Positions 39,853 through 51,800 of a stretch of 64,000 bases of DNA are shown here, piece by piece (the first letter of the stretch is position 1; the number at the start of each line of letters is the position of its first letter). The DNA lies in the NCBI GenBank assembly GCA_013286935.1, contig JABDES010000003.1, positions 1 through 64,000 on the forward strand. The letters run 5' to 3'. The notes beneath the pieces were generated by a model. That model was not told the DNA's origin. It saw only the letters and a list, made by a program, of their open reading frames with translations, and searched no databases. The DNA is from Candidatus Babelota bacterium. Its GTDB lineage: Bacteria > Babelota > Babeliae > Babelales > Vermiphilaceae. Made by a program: the position numbers and the translations under genes.

Positions 39853-40935
39853 TCAAGACTCAGTATTTGCACAAAAACCATCCTGCTTTCGATTAAAATA
39901 TCGATAATAAACCGCAACACCGCATGCCACAACAGCAAGGGCTACGGTAACAATGATGATCGGCTTTTTGTGTTGCACTTGACTCAGATAGTTCAGGAAG
40001 CCTGTACCGTCTTGTTTTTGTTGCCCACTCTGGTCATGAAGATTCTTATTAAACTGATCTACTGCTGCTTGACCATCTTGGTGACCATTTTCGTCATTGT
40101 CGGTATTATTTACATCTGAGGCAACATCACCGGGACCTGAAGCCAACGAAGGATCAATCTCATTCGCATCATCCTTTTCCTTTTGTTGTTCTTGTTCTCG
40201 TTCTTGATTTTGATTTTGAGAAAGTTGCCCCATGAGCGCTTGACGTCTACACTGAACAAATTCAATATGCAACAAAAGATCTTTACCGCACATCTGACAT
40301 TCTGAACTATTCGCGCAAAATTTAATAAATTTCTCTGATAGTAAATCACAAGGGCATTGATTATTCTTATCTTTTATACCCTCCAACCCAGCCTTACAAG
40401 CAATAAAAGTATTCATCAAAAACGCTTTATCACTCGGGTCCATGGACACATTTATCGCTACGCAATGCATTGGTGAAAATCCATCCGAAACACGACAAAT
40501 AGTAAACGCTCGCATACCTGAGTCGGACTCGTGAGCACCCCTTAAAAAATTTCTGTTGCCGATTTGTGCTACATAGTTACGTGTTTCTGAGCTGCCAATA
40601 TGATGTAAGACCGTCTCCCCATCTGTTCCAATTAGACCTAGAGCAATGCGTCGCGCAACCTTTTTACGTTTGTCTGAAGTCCAGGCAGCTACCACTGCTT
40701 TATTGTTATCCAAAAGATAGTCATTGAAACTCTGTTGATCAGTAATCACATTCTTGGCTTGTTCCATTGCGCTATCGATATCGTTAAATTCAGCAGCACA
40801 CCTGACAATGAGCGGAAAAATGATATTGCTATTTTCTTCAAGAATTTCCAAAGAATTTTCTTCAGGCTCCATAGCACATGTTTTGGTAGCAAGTACAACA
40901 AGGAACAGGGTTGCAAAAAATGTATATCTATTCAT
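39853..40935 (-). CDS. exported ankyrin-like protein with C-terminal TM, family D member 2
   Basis: Paralog of preceding; TDGETVLHHI, DGFSPMHCVA; C-term VAVYYRYFNRKQ. Confidence 0.75.
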   Translation of the reverse strand: MNRYTFFATLFLVVLATKTCAMEPEENSLEILEENSNIIFPLIVRCAAEFNDIDSAMEQAKNVITDQQSFNDYLLDNNKAVVAAWTSDKRKKVARRIALGLIGTDGETVLHHIGSSETRNYVAQIGNRNFLRGAHESDSGMRAFTICRVSDGFSPMHCVAINVSMDPSDKAFLMNTFIACKAGLEGIKDKNNQCPCDLLSEKFIKFCANSSECQMCGKDLLLHIEFVQCRRQALMGQLSQNQNQEREQEQQKEKDDANEIDPSLASGPGDVASDVNNTDNDENGHQDGQAAVDQFNKNLHDQSGQQKQDGTGFLNYLSQVQHKKPIIIVTVALAVVACGVAVYYRYFNRKQDGFCANTES

Positions 40936-41255
40936 AATTCAATCCTATATTCATATTAACGAGAAATCTACGCTATTATACTATAGCATACAGATTTTTA
41001 TTATTTTTTCAAATTGTACCGTATCTGACGATTTGTACTAGCCTATGGCGATACAATGCTACTAAAACAATAGCAATCAACGTTTCAGTTTGAAATATTA
41101 AACAAGATTTATCCTTTTTGATACAATTGGGTTAAGCTTAAAGGCGAAAAGAATTTACGTGCAAACTATATTGATACCCTCTAAGCGTGAGTTCCGGCTT
41201 TGCGCAGGCAAGATAATGGAAACAATTTGTATAATTCATTTGCAAGATTAGCGCT

Positions 41256-42509
41256 ATGATTCGCTTCATACATACAGCTGATATTCATTTTGGCATGGAA
41301 AATTATGGCAAAATTGATCCTGAAACCGGTATACATACCCGGTTGCTTGACTTTGCTCGAGCATTTGATTTTTGCATAGATACTGCTTTGTCTGAAAATG
41401 TAGATTTTTTTCTATTTAGCGGTGATGCCTATAAGACAGCGCATCCAAGCCAAACACAACAAAAATTACTCTTAGCTGCATTTATGCGTTTATATAAAGC
41501 CGGAATTCCAGTTGTTATTATTATTGGTAATCATGATAACCCACTTAGTTTTGGCAAGGCTCACGCTCTTGATATATTCGGATCATTGCCCATTGACGGT
41601 TTTTACGTGATGGCAAAGCCAACCACGCTTGTGCTTGATACAAACGGTGGAAAAATACAAATTGTTGGCATCCCGTGGCCAACCCGAAACACTATAGCAA
41701 TTTCACACAAGCATCTTAATGCATCAACCTCAGAGCTTACAAAACATATTTCACAAGCGGTGGTTTCAATTATTAATAGCCTTGCTATGCAGCTTGATCC
41801 AAGCATCCCAGCGGTATTGGCCGCCCACCTTACCGTCTCCAATGGTATTTTTTCAGGCTCTGAAAAACGTGCAATTTATGGTACAGATCCAATTTTTTTG
41901 CCGTCAGAGCTTGCTATCAAACCGTTTGATTATGTTGCGCTTGGGCATTTACACCGTTATCAAAATCTAAACCCAGACGGTTACCCTGCGGTCGTTTATT
42001 CCGGATCTCCGGAACGTATAGACTTTGGTGAACGTAAAGACGACAAAGGATTTTGCCTGGTTTCCATTGCTGAAAAAAATGCTGCATTCCATACATTTTG
42101 CAAAACACCGACACGCGCATTTTTTCAAATAGAGGTTAATTTAAAGGCTATTGAAAAATCATTTACTGAGCAATTAATAGAGCATATTAAAAAATATACG
42201 ATAGCCGGCGCTATCGTTAAAATTATATATCATTTGCCAGATGAGAGCATTGATACTGTCGACACAAAAGCTGTTCAAGAAGCTTGCGCATCGGCGCATT
42301 ATATTGTTGGAATTTTTCGACAACGTGAAACGAATACTCGTGATCGGCGCATAACGGGGGCAACCAAAGACACGGGTATCGCAGAGTTGATTGGACTTTA
42401 TTGTGACTCTAGGCCAGCTTTGAAAGTTAAAAAGGATGTGCTTATTATGTTGACCCAAGAGTTGATTAATGAACATTCAATGCAATCTGCCAACAAGGAA
42501 TCTCAATAG
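41256..42509 (+). CDS. sbcD: SbcD-like exonuclease subunit / metallophosphoesterase
   Basis: FIHTADIHFG, FLFSGDAYK, IIGNHDNP, AHLTVSNG, ALGHLHRYQ motifs. Confidence 0.88.
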   Translation: MIRFIHTADIHFGMENYGKIDPETGIHTRLLDFARAFDFCIDTALSENVDFFLFSGDAYKTAHPSQTQQKLLLAAFMRLYKAGIPVVIIIGNHDNPLSFGKAHALDIFGSLPIDGFYVMAKPTTLVLDTNGGKIQIVGIPWPTRNTIAISHKHLNASTSELTKHISQAVVSIINSLAMQLDPSIPAVLAAHLTVSNGIFSGSEKRAIYGTDPIFLPSELAIKPFDYVALGHLHRYQNLNPDGYPAVVYSGSPERIDFGERKDDKGFCLVSIAEKNAAFHTFCKTPTRAFFQIEVNLKAIEKSFTEQLIEHIKKYTIAGAIVKIIYHLPDESIDTVDTKAVQEACASAHYIVGIFRQRETNTRDRRITGATKDTGIAELIGLYCDSRPALKVKKDVLIMLTQELINEHSMQSANKESQ

Positions 42510-42525
42510 ACAACCATGCATCCTT

Positions 42526-43704
42526 CTAGTGCGTATATACAATTGATGCTGACTCCATTAACTGCGTTCGGTACTTTTCAAGTAATATGTCATAGCGCGG
42601 TCGCGCTAAAATTTCAGCAATTTGGGCATAACGCTCTTCAATTGGACGCGGTCGCTCATCTTCTTTTCCTGTGATTTTCAACAGCTCAAAACCGTTTTGT
42701 ATGACACAAGGCGAACTGATTTGACCAACTCCTAGATCGAATATAAACCGTTTATCTGCAGCCACTTGGTTGCTGTTTATCCAAAATGGTTCGCTCCATG
42801 ACAAACTATCAACGAACTCCGTATTTTTTAATTGGAGCTTTAGCGCCTGTTCTTCCGACTCTCTTTGATAAGCATTCTTATCTTTATACGGTACAACAGC
42901 ACGGCTCACCTGGCGGGAAGCTTCGATTATTTCAGGATGCGCATTAAAATAATCTAAAACCTCTTTGCGTGATACCATTACTTGTGCATAGACTTTTTGA
43001 GAAATCATAGCATTAATTGCTTGAAGCCTACGTAATTCCTCTCGTCCTTCTTGATAGCTGTAACCGGCCTGTCCAAACATTTGTTCAAGTTGTTGTCGAT
43101 TTAAATTGTTCTCGCGCATAACACGCGAAATATATTTATCAATTGCATTATCATCTGGCAGCTGTTTAAAACGCTTTGCATCGGAATATACAAGGCGATC
43201 GAATATCATGGTATCAAGCGATTTTTTTCCACCAGTCAGCGTTGGTCTATCAAGGTCAGACTTCAAAATTATCTCATTTCCCTGATCGGTTACCACAATT
43301 GCCTTGATTGAGTCTACTAATTGTGTATCTGATGGTATTGCCACTTTTTTGGCTGGCGAGCCAGAACTCGATTTCGTCTGTTTTATTTTGATACGAGCAG
43401 ATTTGTAAGGGACCTCTTTGTCATTAATTGCATCAGAATTACCCCGATCGCAACATGCTTGATCTAACGGTGTCAAAGTTGCGGGCGCAACTGGTAGCTC
43501 GCCCGAATCGGTTAAGTCTGTATAGGCAGTTAGCAAAGCCTGCGCCTGCTGCGCGCCTACAAATGACGAATCAGCATATATGTTTACTACATGAATGAAT
43601 AAAGCCACTACTATTGATGCAATGACAAAAGCAGCAGCTATTACTATCCTGCCAGAACGTATGACACCTTTGGAATGTGGAAATTTGTGCATATGAAATA
43701 TCAC
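42526..43704 (-). CDS. SurA/PpiC-like peptidyl-prolyl isomerase family protein
   Basis: N-terminal TM; SurA-N-like VYAQVMVSRKEVLDYFNAHPEI and PpiC-like FIFDLGVGQISSPCVIQNGFELLKITGKEDERPRP. Confidence 0.75.
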   Translation of the reverse strand: MIFHMHKFPHSKGVIRSGRIVIAAAFVIASIVVALFIHVVNIYADSSFVGAQQAQALLTAYTDLTDSGELPVAPATLTPLDQACCDRGNSDAINDKEVPYKSARIKIKQTKSSSGSPAKKVAIPSDTQLVDSIKAIVVTDQGNEIILKSDLDRPTLTGGKKSLDTMIFDRLVYSDAKRFKQLPDDNAIDKYISRVMRENNLNRQQLEQMFGQAGYSYQEGREELRRLQAINAMISQKVYAQVMVSRKEVLDYFNAHPEIIEASRQVSRAVVPYKDKNAYQRESEEQALKLQLKNTEFVDSLSWSEPFWINSNQVAADKRFIFDLGVGQISSPCVIQNGFELLKITGKEDERPRPIEERYAQIAEILARPRYDILLEKYRTQLMESASIVYTH

Positions 43705-43825
43705 AATGTGTAAAACTGTTAAGTATTTTTGCCGCTATGACACTGGACTTTCCAATAGACATGCCGTGAAAAAAATATGTAATACTTTTCTCACGGCATA
43801 CTATTATCTACAAATCAACTCAATT

Positions 43826-44890
43826 TCAATCGTTGTCTTCTGGCGACTCTAACGCGCCTGGAGCATTGTTAACCGGCAACGATTGCTCTACTTTTTTAGT
43901 AATATCTTCACCGGCTTTAGTCCTGCTAATTTTATATTTTTCAGCAAGCTTAACTAACTCTGTCATAGCTATTTTTTTACGTTCTTCGCTTTCAAGATAT
44001 TCCCTCAACTGCTTTTTAATAGTTTCAAATGGTTTATACGTTGGCTCTTCTTTCGAAGATGCCGTAATAACATATACAGAGCCATCATTAATTTTGCATA
44101 AATCACTTCCAGGCACATTTTTCATGGATAGAACCTTGGAACGTAAAACCGGATCGTAACCAAAACTCTGACTATTAATAAGCATAAAGTCTTTAAATTT
44201 ACCAATAAGTCCAGCTTGCTCTGCTGCTTTTTTAATATCACCATTCTCTTGGTCTATTTTTTTAAGAAACTCCTGCGCCTCATTTTCCTTGTCAAAATGA
44301 ACGCAAGCAGCCTGAACACCACCACGCGAAACCATTAATTCCGGAATTTTATCTTTGTTGTTTTCATAAAATTCTTTAACATCAGACTCTTTTATAGATA
44401 CAGGTAACGACTGGCTAAATATCTCTACGTTTAACATATTTGTCACAGAGTCTACCATCTCAGCAAGTTTCTTTTTGTAATCTGATGCCTGATCAAGCTT
44501 GTTGATACGTACAAATTCACAAAGCACTACTTTATTAATAAGACCTTGCAAAAGCTGATAGTACAATTGAACTGGGTCGATCATAGATTTCATCTGTTGT
44601 AGTTGCGGGTTTGCCTCTATCATTGCATCAAGCTGCCCTTGAGTAACAACAGGCAAACCATCCATGGCGGCAAGAACCGGAGTTTTATCATCAGAGGGAA
44701 CATACGGATTTGCCCCAGGCGCAGAGGCAATGCTCTCTGATCGATTTTGTGTCGACATAGACAAGCAACACGTATCCTTGTTGCCAGTAGCACAAGATAG
44801 CCATTCTTTAATTTTGCAACCCGGTAACATAAAAAGTAACACGCCAAAAGCTATGTATACACCTTTATAGCTCATATGTTTTAATTGCAT
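43826..44890 (-). CDS. PrsA-like peptidyl-prolyl isomerase lipoprotein
   Basis: Lipobox FMLPGC; SDVKEFYENNKDKIPE; SVYVITASSKEEPTYKPFETIKKQLREYL. Confidence 0.7.
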   Translation of the reverse strand: MQLKHMSYKGVYIAFGVLLFMLPGCKIKEWLSCATGNKDTCCLSMSTQNRSESIASAPGANPYVPSDDKTPVLAAMDGLPVVTQGQLDAMIEANPQLQQMKSMIDPVQLYYQLLQGLINKVVLCEFVRINKLDQASDYKKKLAEMVDSVTNMLNVEIFSQSLPVSIKESDVKEFYENNKDKIPELMVSRGGVQAACVHFDKENEAQEFLKKIDQENGDIKKAAEQAGLIGKFKDFMLINSQSFGYDPVLRSKVLSMKNVPGSDLCKINDGSVYVITASSKEEPTYKPFETIKKQLREYLESEERKKIAMTELVKLAEKYKISRTKAGEDITKKVEQSLPVNNAPGALESPEDND

Positions 44891-45062
44891 TGTTCGTAAA
44901 CCTTTCTTGAATTATGTTTTTGTATTTCAACTATAACGTTAACCTATTTCCTATCTTAGAATCCGTCTTAAGCCAATGGCATAGTCCTATACTACCAAAT
45001 CAACCTATGATTACAAGTCAAAACAACTGAACCATATGCTCGTACATTACCAATCAAACAGA

Positions 45063-45791
45063 TTAAACACATACCCGTGCACCAACTACTGCGGTAATCG
45101 AGCGAGGATTATAGCGCAATAATTCTCGGCCAGCCTCTTGTAAGGTTGCTCCAGTCGTCATAAGATCGTCAATCATAAGAATGTCTTTATCTTGATACTG
45201 TTTGATCAAATCAATGTCCTGAACAAAAACATTTTTTACATTTGTTTGACGATCAATCCCGGAAAGCCTGAATTGGTATTCAGTTGCTTTTGCCCGCCTG
45301 ATCAAATATACAATAGGTTTGCCACTTAAAGCACTTAATGCCATTGCCATGACATTCGCTTGATTAAAGCCACGCAACATTTCGCGGCTCCAATGCAACG
45401 GTATTGGAACTATGCAATCGAATCTATTATGTTTGATTGGTGTTGTTTGCCAGATGAGCAAGCCAAGCTGTCTTGATGCAGTCCTGTCACGCCAACCTTT
45501 GGCAAGAATAAAATATTTGAGTGGGTCTTTATAAGCCCCTATGGCATGAACTGATATTTTTACCGTCCTTGTCAAATGTATATTAATCGAACAAACCGGC
45601 TCTATACATTTGAAACAATCATTACACAAGGCACTATCTGACAATAAAAACATTTTGCAACTTCTGCAAAATGGTGGCGCAACAATATATCGCAACACCA
45701 TAAAGGAACCCCTAATAAGCTCCTTTGACACATTGAAAATACTATTTAAGTAAGGATATATAAATAACAAAGTCTTGTTGGCTAAATTCAA
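45063..45791 (-). CDS. ComF-family phosphoribosyltransferase
   Basis: CRSCKMFLLSDSALCNDC zinc-finger-like, VPIPLHWSREMLRGFNQANVMA, DILMIDDLMTTGATLQEAGREL. Confidence 0.9.
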   Translation of the reverse strand: MNLANKTLLFIYPYLNSIFNVSKELIRGSFMVLRYIVAPPFCRSCKMFLLSDSALCNDCFKCIEPVCSINIHLTRTVKISVHAIGAYKDPLKYFILAKGWRDRTASRQLGLLIWQTTPIKHNRFDCIVPIPLHWSREMLRGFNQANVMAMALSALSGKPIVYLIRRAKATEYQFRLSGIDRQTNVKNVFVQDIDLIKQYQDKDILMIDDLMTTGATLQEAGRELLRYNPRSITAVVGARVCV

Positions 45792-45800
45792 CTGAATTTC

Positions 45801-46292
45801 TCATTTAAAAATTTTGCCCGAATCAACGCAAAATACACTCAACATGTAATATAGAACACCTAGCAGTATGTAGCTGTCTGCCACATTAAATATAGGAAAG
45901 TCCCATCCAAAAAATGAAATTGAGATCCAATCTAAAACTCCTCCATGCCATACTCTATCAATAATATTGCTCAACGATCCGGACATTATTAATAGTTCGG
46001 CAATAATGGAAGCACCTTCTTTGAATTGCTTATATGTATACACTGCTATAACAAGCGTGATAAGCATGACTGATGCTGTAACGGCTACAAAAAGACCTGT
46101 TGAATTTGAATGTAGTAATCCCCAGGAAACACCTCTGTTAAACTCAACCTCTATGGCAAAAAATGTTCCTATAAGGTCCAACCTAGTCACTTGGTACAGC
46201 CTTAATAAATATACTGACATATACTTTGTCACTTGATCGATCAGTACCAATATTGAAAAAACAGCCATATAAAAAAATGCATAAAGCTTCAT
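45801..46292 (-). CDS. lspA: lipoprotein signal peptidase (signal peptidase II)
   Basis: LIDQVTKYM, FNRGVSWGLL, GSLSNIIDRVWHGGVLDWI, FPIFNVADSYI. Confidence 0.95.
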   Translation of the reverse strand: MKLYAFFYMAVFSILVLIDQVTKYMSVYLLRLYQVTRLDLIGTFFAIEVEFNRGVSWGLLHSNSTGLFVAVTASVMLITLVIAVYTYKQFKEGASIIAELLIMSGSLSNIIDRVWHGGVLDWISISFFGWDFPIFNVADSYILLGVLYYMLSVFCVDSGKIFK

Positions 46293-48589
46293 CTTATGAG
46301 TGCTCCACTGTGTTCAAGCATGCTTGTAATAGTAAGATAAAGCTCATCAATCTCCTGTGTCGTCATCGTTGCATGTACATTGCGCATTGTTATTCTAATT
46401 GTTATCGCACGCTGTTCTTTCCATTCTTTGGATTCATAAAAATCAATTAATGTGGCTTTCACTATTCGTTTATCAAGCGTAATAATACGACTTATAATGC
46501 TTTGAGCAGTAGTCGATAGGGCGACAAGCATACTTATATCACGTATCACGTCCGGATACGGACAGATAGATTGAAATTGTTTTAGTGGCTGCATAAGCTC
46601 TATAATGGCCTTAGCATCCAGCTCAAATATAAATGCCTTACCATGACATAACCGTTGCCAAAAAACCGGATCCGCCATGCCGGCACAACCAATCTGTTTG
46701 CCATCGGCCAATAAGAATGCTGTCTGATGCGGTGCATACCAAGGCTTGTTCGGTTGTTGTATTTGCGTAAATGTAATGTCAGCACTCAAATGTGCAGTCA
46801 AGCCTGATAAGACTTTCTTGCCTTCGTAAAAATCTAATTTTCCTTTTTTTTCAAAAAGTATACCTGCGAGCATTTTTTTTTCTATTAAGCTTGCGTCTGT
46901 CTTTTCCCAAACATTATTCCATTCAAAAAATCTTAATTGGTCGTTGGTTGCGCCATTACTCACTACAGCATGAATCAAATGTGGTACCAAATCAGTAACA
47001 ATGCGAGACCAGTTCTCAGAAACTGGCTGCATAACACTAGCGACCACAGGTGGCTCAAATTGGATAAGCTCGAGAAAACGTTCATCAAAAAATGCATAAT
47101 TTTCCAGCTCTTTCATCGCCATATCGAATGCCAATCGTCGTTTTATAGTCCTTGTTGCACGCATAGTACCAGATATAAAAGGACTCGCGGTAATACGTGG
47201 CAATAGTGGCAGAATTGATCCATATCCATAAAAACGACCAATTTCTTCAATGAGATCCTGCACAATCGTAATGTCCTTTGCCGCACGAAATGAAGGGACA
47301 ATAACTTTGTACCGTTTATTTGCTTCCGACTCAGTTTCTTTAATGTTAAAACCAAGCGATTGAAGCGTATCTATTACAAATGTCGGTTCAATAACAATTC
47401 CCAATCGATTTTGAATCATATCATGCTTTAATTCTAAGCACGTTGGTTGGAAATCTTTTGAGCACGTAACTATGGAGCTTGTCATCTGATATGTTGCTTT
47501 GCATTGATCTAGCAATGCTATTAATCGACTCAATGCATACGGCGGCATCTGTTGATCCAAGCCTTTCTCAAATCTAATTGCTGCCTCGGTGCGTTTTTTA
47601 TGCTGTATAGCCGATTTGCGGATCGTAGTGGCATCAAAACAGCTAGCCTCCATTACAACCTGTGTAGTACTTGGACGAATATTTGAATCAAGGCTTCCCA
47701 TTATGCCCGCAAGAGATATTGGGTCATGCATATTTGCAACAACAATATCTTCTGGGCTTAATTCTATTCGTTGTCCATCAAGCAATCGAATTGTTTCATT
47801 TGTTTGTGCCATACGAACCATAAGGCTTTCTGCCGGAACCGATCGTGCATCAAAGGCATGAATTGGATGCCCCAAGTCTAACATAACATAGTTGGTAGCA
47901 TCCACTAATGTATCATGGGACTTCATATCTATACGGGCAAGCCTAAGCATCATCCATACCGTGCTTGGTTTATATCGATATGTAAATGATGCTGTTGCTA
48001 ATGTTGAACACGCGTCAGTCTTGATTGATAATGCTTGGCGATCCAACCTTTCCATTTGAACATTAGACAGAAATGTCTCAAATAATCTAAGTGGTATCTT
48101 AAGGATGGCTCCAATTTCACGTGCAAATCCACGGTGTCCCCACAAATCAGGACGATGAGTTATCGATTTATTGTCAACATGTAATATATAGTCATAAGCC
48201 TCACATCCTTCTCTCCAGGACAATTCGTTCTCATTATCTATTGCAATAGCTGGAAAAGTGTCGTTTTTTATGCAACCAAGGTCCTGAGCGTTGGCCCACC
48301 GAACCACATTGTCAGTTTGTATATATATCAAAAACCAATCACCTTCTTTTGCATCTATGCGTAGTGGCAAGATATATTCACAGCAATGTTCAGGTGACAA
48401 TACGGTAATGCTGTTTACTGCTATTACCACAACCTTTACAGGCGCAAGCAAATCAAGCGGTATCTCAATTGGTTGAGCAGCTTCGACCTCAGCTGTCGTC
48501 GTATTTAATGTTCGAACAAGCTCTTCTTTATCAATTGTATGCCAATCGGCTTGTAAATGATCAAAGATCCAGGCGAGTGAAAGTTTCAT
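46289..48589 (-). CDS. pheT: phenylalanyl-tRNA synthetase beta subunit
   Basis: THRPDLWGHRGFAREI, DATNYVMLDLGHPIHAFDA, VMEASCFDATTIRKSA, RFEKGLD, FYGYGSI; 4-nt ATGA overlap with lspA. Confidence 0.95.
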   Translation of the reverse strand: MKLSLAWIFDHLQADWHTIDKEELVRTLNTTTAEVEAAQPIEIPLDLLAPVKVVVIAVNSITVLSPEHCCEYILPLRIDAKEGDWFLIYIQTDNVVRWANAQDLGCIKNDTFPAIAIDNENELSWREGCEAYDYILHVDNKSITHRPDLWGHRGFAREIGAILKIPLRLFETFLSNVQMERLDRQALSIKTDACSTLATASFTYRYKPSTVWMMLRLARIDMKSHDTLVDATNYVMLDLGHPIHAFDARSVPAESLMVRMAQTNETIRLLDGQRIELSPEDIVVANMHDPISLAGIMGSLDSNIRPSTTQVVMEASCFDATTIRKSAIQHKKRTEAAIRFEKGLDQQMPPYALSRLIALLDQCKATYQMTSSIVTCSKDFQPTCLELKHDMIQNRLGIVIEPTFVIDTLQSLGFNIKETESEANKRYKVIVPSFRAAKDITIVQDLIEEIGRFYGYGSILPLLPRITASPFISGTMRATRTIKRRLAFDMAMKELENYAFFDERFLELIQFEPPVVASVMQPVSENWSRIVTDLVPHLIHAVVSNGATNDQLRFFEWNNVWEKTDASLIEKKMLAGILFEKKGKLDFYEGKKVLSGLTAHLSADITFTQIQQPNKPWYAPHQTAFLLADGKQIGCAGMADPVFWQRLCHGKAFIFELDAKAIIELMQPLKQFQSICPYPDVIRDISMLVALSTTAQSIISRIITLDKRIVKATLIDFYESKEWKEQRAITIRITMRNVHATMTTQEIDELYLTITSMLEHSGALIR

Positions 48590-48867
48590 ATATGCTCAAC
48601 TATAAAATGTTTTAAAAAAAAAATCATTAAACATAGGATATTGGCTTTAAAAAATAGATTATGGCACTATATTACGTGAGAATTTCTATTGTCGCAATTC
48701 ACCATACTTCACCCTATTTATTTTCTATGCGCATATTGTCCTATGTTCGCACAGATTATTATATGAGCGAATTGATTTTGATGTTACTGTGTTGCAGACT
48801 TAGAGGGTACTAAGCACAGGCGAGCTGTGTAAAAATGCAATACATGTTTTAACCTGAGAATATTATT

Positions 48868-51800
48868 ATGAATTGGTGTCAATTATTAGCAATACATCTT
48901 GTGTTCGTTTTACAACCCGGAGTCATATATACCGCTTTAGTTGATATTATTGAGCAGCAGCTGCGTTCATCAAAGCCTCTTTTTACAGGATTACCAGCAG
49001 AAAAAGAGCGACGCTTAAAGGAACTCGAACAGCAATATGCTACCCTGCTCAAAGAGAAGGTTGAATTCGACTCTCGTACCCTTTTGCGACTAGAAGAGAT
49101 TAAGGCTATATTGCCTCAAGCACAACAACAACTTGACCATAGCCCTGACGATGAGTATTGCAAGCAACGCTTAACGCTCTTAAATGAAACATACCAAACG
49201 GTAAAAGATTTACGCCACGTCCATGAAAGTTACTTGTCACTCATTTCAGACTATACAAAGGTTATTATAGGTTATGTTGAAGATCCAACCTTTCAAGCGT
49301 GGCAAAAACAAAAATTACCCGATAAATTTTATTTTCAATTTGAGGACCTACAAAAGGTATATGATGCCACTGTTGAGCAACAAAAGCAGATAGGGCAGCT
49401 TGTAGATCAAAAACGCAACAGTATTACTGAGATTGAAAATAGCAAACGAACTTTATCAACGCTCGATGATGAGTACAAAAGCAAACTTGATAGCCTAGAG
49501 CTTACCAATAAATCAACCCAACAGCTTTTTAAAGACAAGAAATACGAATCATCGCATATCGCCGACCTCGTTTTGCTTCAGCAACGCGTATACGAATACA
49601 AGCAAGAACTTTCTCAATTGCGCCTGTTAGTCGCAACAATGAACGAAGAATTTGTAAGCACTAAGCTACTTATCGCAGAAGGACAACTCCAAGTTTTGAA
49701 GGATAATGTACGTAAAGTGAAACATTCTGTGCGTATTAGCACAACAGACATTGACCAGGCCAGAGAGGAATTTAATAAGCAAAGACGTTATTATTTTTTG
49801 GCAAAAGAGAGGGATAGTAAAGAGCTTGAACAAATTAACGATATTCGTAAAAAAAAGGAAAAAGAACTTGATGCATTAAGCATTCAATACTCAATGCCCT
49901 TGGGGTCTGACTTAGATGATTGGAACCGCGAACCACAGCAAAGCGCCTCATGGTATGACCATTACTGCCAGTTAGGCCTTTTAAATACACAAGTAATAAC
50001 ATTACGTAAATCACAGGAACTTATTGAGGCACAAATAGCTGCGGAGGATGAAAAATTAAAACATAGCGCCCTCCTGGTACATGCCAAAGAAACATATCAT
50101 AAAATCCTCTTCAACAAGTTTTTAACCGATGATGAAATCACGAATGAAATAAAGACATACGAAGCCTCTAAAGCAGATGCCCGTACATTTTTTTCTCGGT
50201 ATAAAGAAGGGGTCCTCCTTATACCAGATCAGCTAAACTCTAAAAAAAAGACGATGGAAAACATACAAAAACTACGTCAGTCTTTGCTCAAGCAAAAAGA
50301 TACAACGTTTGCTACGCATCAAAATGAGTATGAGCATATAGTTGATAATGTATTGAATGTCGCTCAAGAAAAAGTTCATGAGTATGTGGATATATTAAGC
50401 AAGCTTACAGGTGTTTATTCAGAAATTTCAGGAAACGCTGTAGGCATGCTTCACATTATAGATTTTATTAATGGTGAGCTTAGGTCGATTACTTTCTGGT
50501 ACAGACCAGATTATGCGATTTCTTGGCACGATGTGAGCAACATAGCTCCCGATATCTCCGCATTTTTTTCCTATGTTCGCTCATCTATGACACGCATGAG
50601 GCTAACATCTATCAGCACCAAGCTTATCGGATGGTTAAAGCAGCCAACCGATCTTCTTATATTTTTGATCGAATTTTTGCTTGCAGCATTAATGATTTTT
50701 TTACTATTTCGTCTTGTGGCACGGATAAAAAATATTTTGGCACAACGTATTGTATTGATTAATGATAGAAAATCTTCTCTAACCTTACATTTATTATTAA
50801 TTGCGCTTATAAGTTTCGTATTAGCACATCAATTTGGCATTGGATTATGGGCCTTAATTTTTGGGCTACTCACTTTCCATGGAGTCGCTGAACCTGCTTT
50901 GTACATCTTTTTTTATTTAATTTCAATTCCATATTTTCTTTATATAGCCTATCGCTTTATCCGTCTTTTTGCTCAATACAATGTAGAAAACGATTATGTA
51001 TTTTTGGCTGAGGACTTTCAAGAGCGATTCTTTCTTGTCTTTGGTACTTTTTTATATGCATCCGTAGTCATTGTATTCTTTCGCCAAGCATTCATATTGG
51101 TTAATTTCCACGGATCAGCCTTGCCAACTATTCTACTGGCCATTCATTTTATTATTTTTCAGATTGCTCTTATTTTACTGATCTCCAAAGAACAAATTTT
51201 GCATTTAATTCCTTCCAATGGCCAATTTTGGCAGTGGATACGTGAATTAATAGAATCATATTATTATCATGTTCAATTCCTTATTATTGCTATAATCATC
51301 ATGATTAATCCGTATGTTGGTTACGGCAGATTGGTGCTTTATAGCTTGATCGGTTTTTTGTATACAACCTTGCTCGTCGTTCTCCTCTTGTGGTTTTACA
51401 GTTTTTTCAAACGATTAACCTCCCGTGCATTTTTTTTAACAGAAGACGAAATTGTACGTGAGCGTTTTAAGAATGCAAAAATGTGGTTCGGCCTGTGCAT
51501 CATTAGCTCATTTGTATTACTCCTTTTCATTGGAATTTGGGCAGGCGCTGAGATCTGGGGCAGGCCAATTAGTTATCAAGAAATTTATCGTTGGCTTACA
51601 ATACCGGTTACCCATAGTGGAAGCCATGAAATTTCCATTATGTCCCTCTTTGCACTTGTCGGTTTTGTATTAGGAGGAATTTTACTATCTCATGCGTTTA
51701 ATTATTACGTTTTGGATAAAATATTTGACCTTCTGTTGGTCGATTCCGGCGTTCAGCATACAATTATTAGTATATCTGGATACGTTTTCTTTGTGGGCGC

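Noticed and set aside
46937-47206. Plus-strand ORFs of 60-100 aa inside pheT, mscK-like and other long genes
   Set aside because: Shadow ORFs opposite well-supported coding regions.
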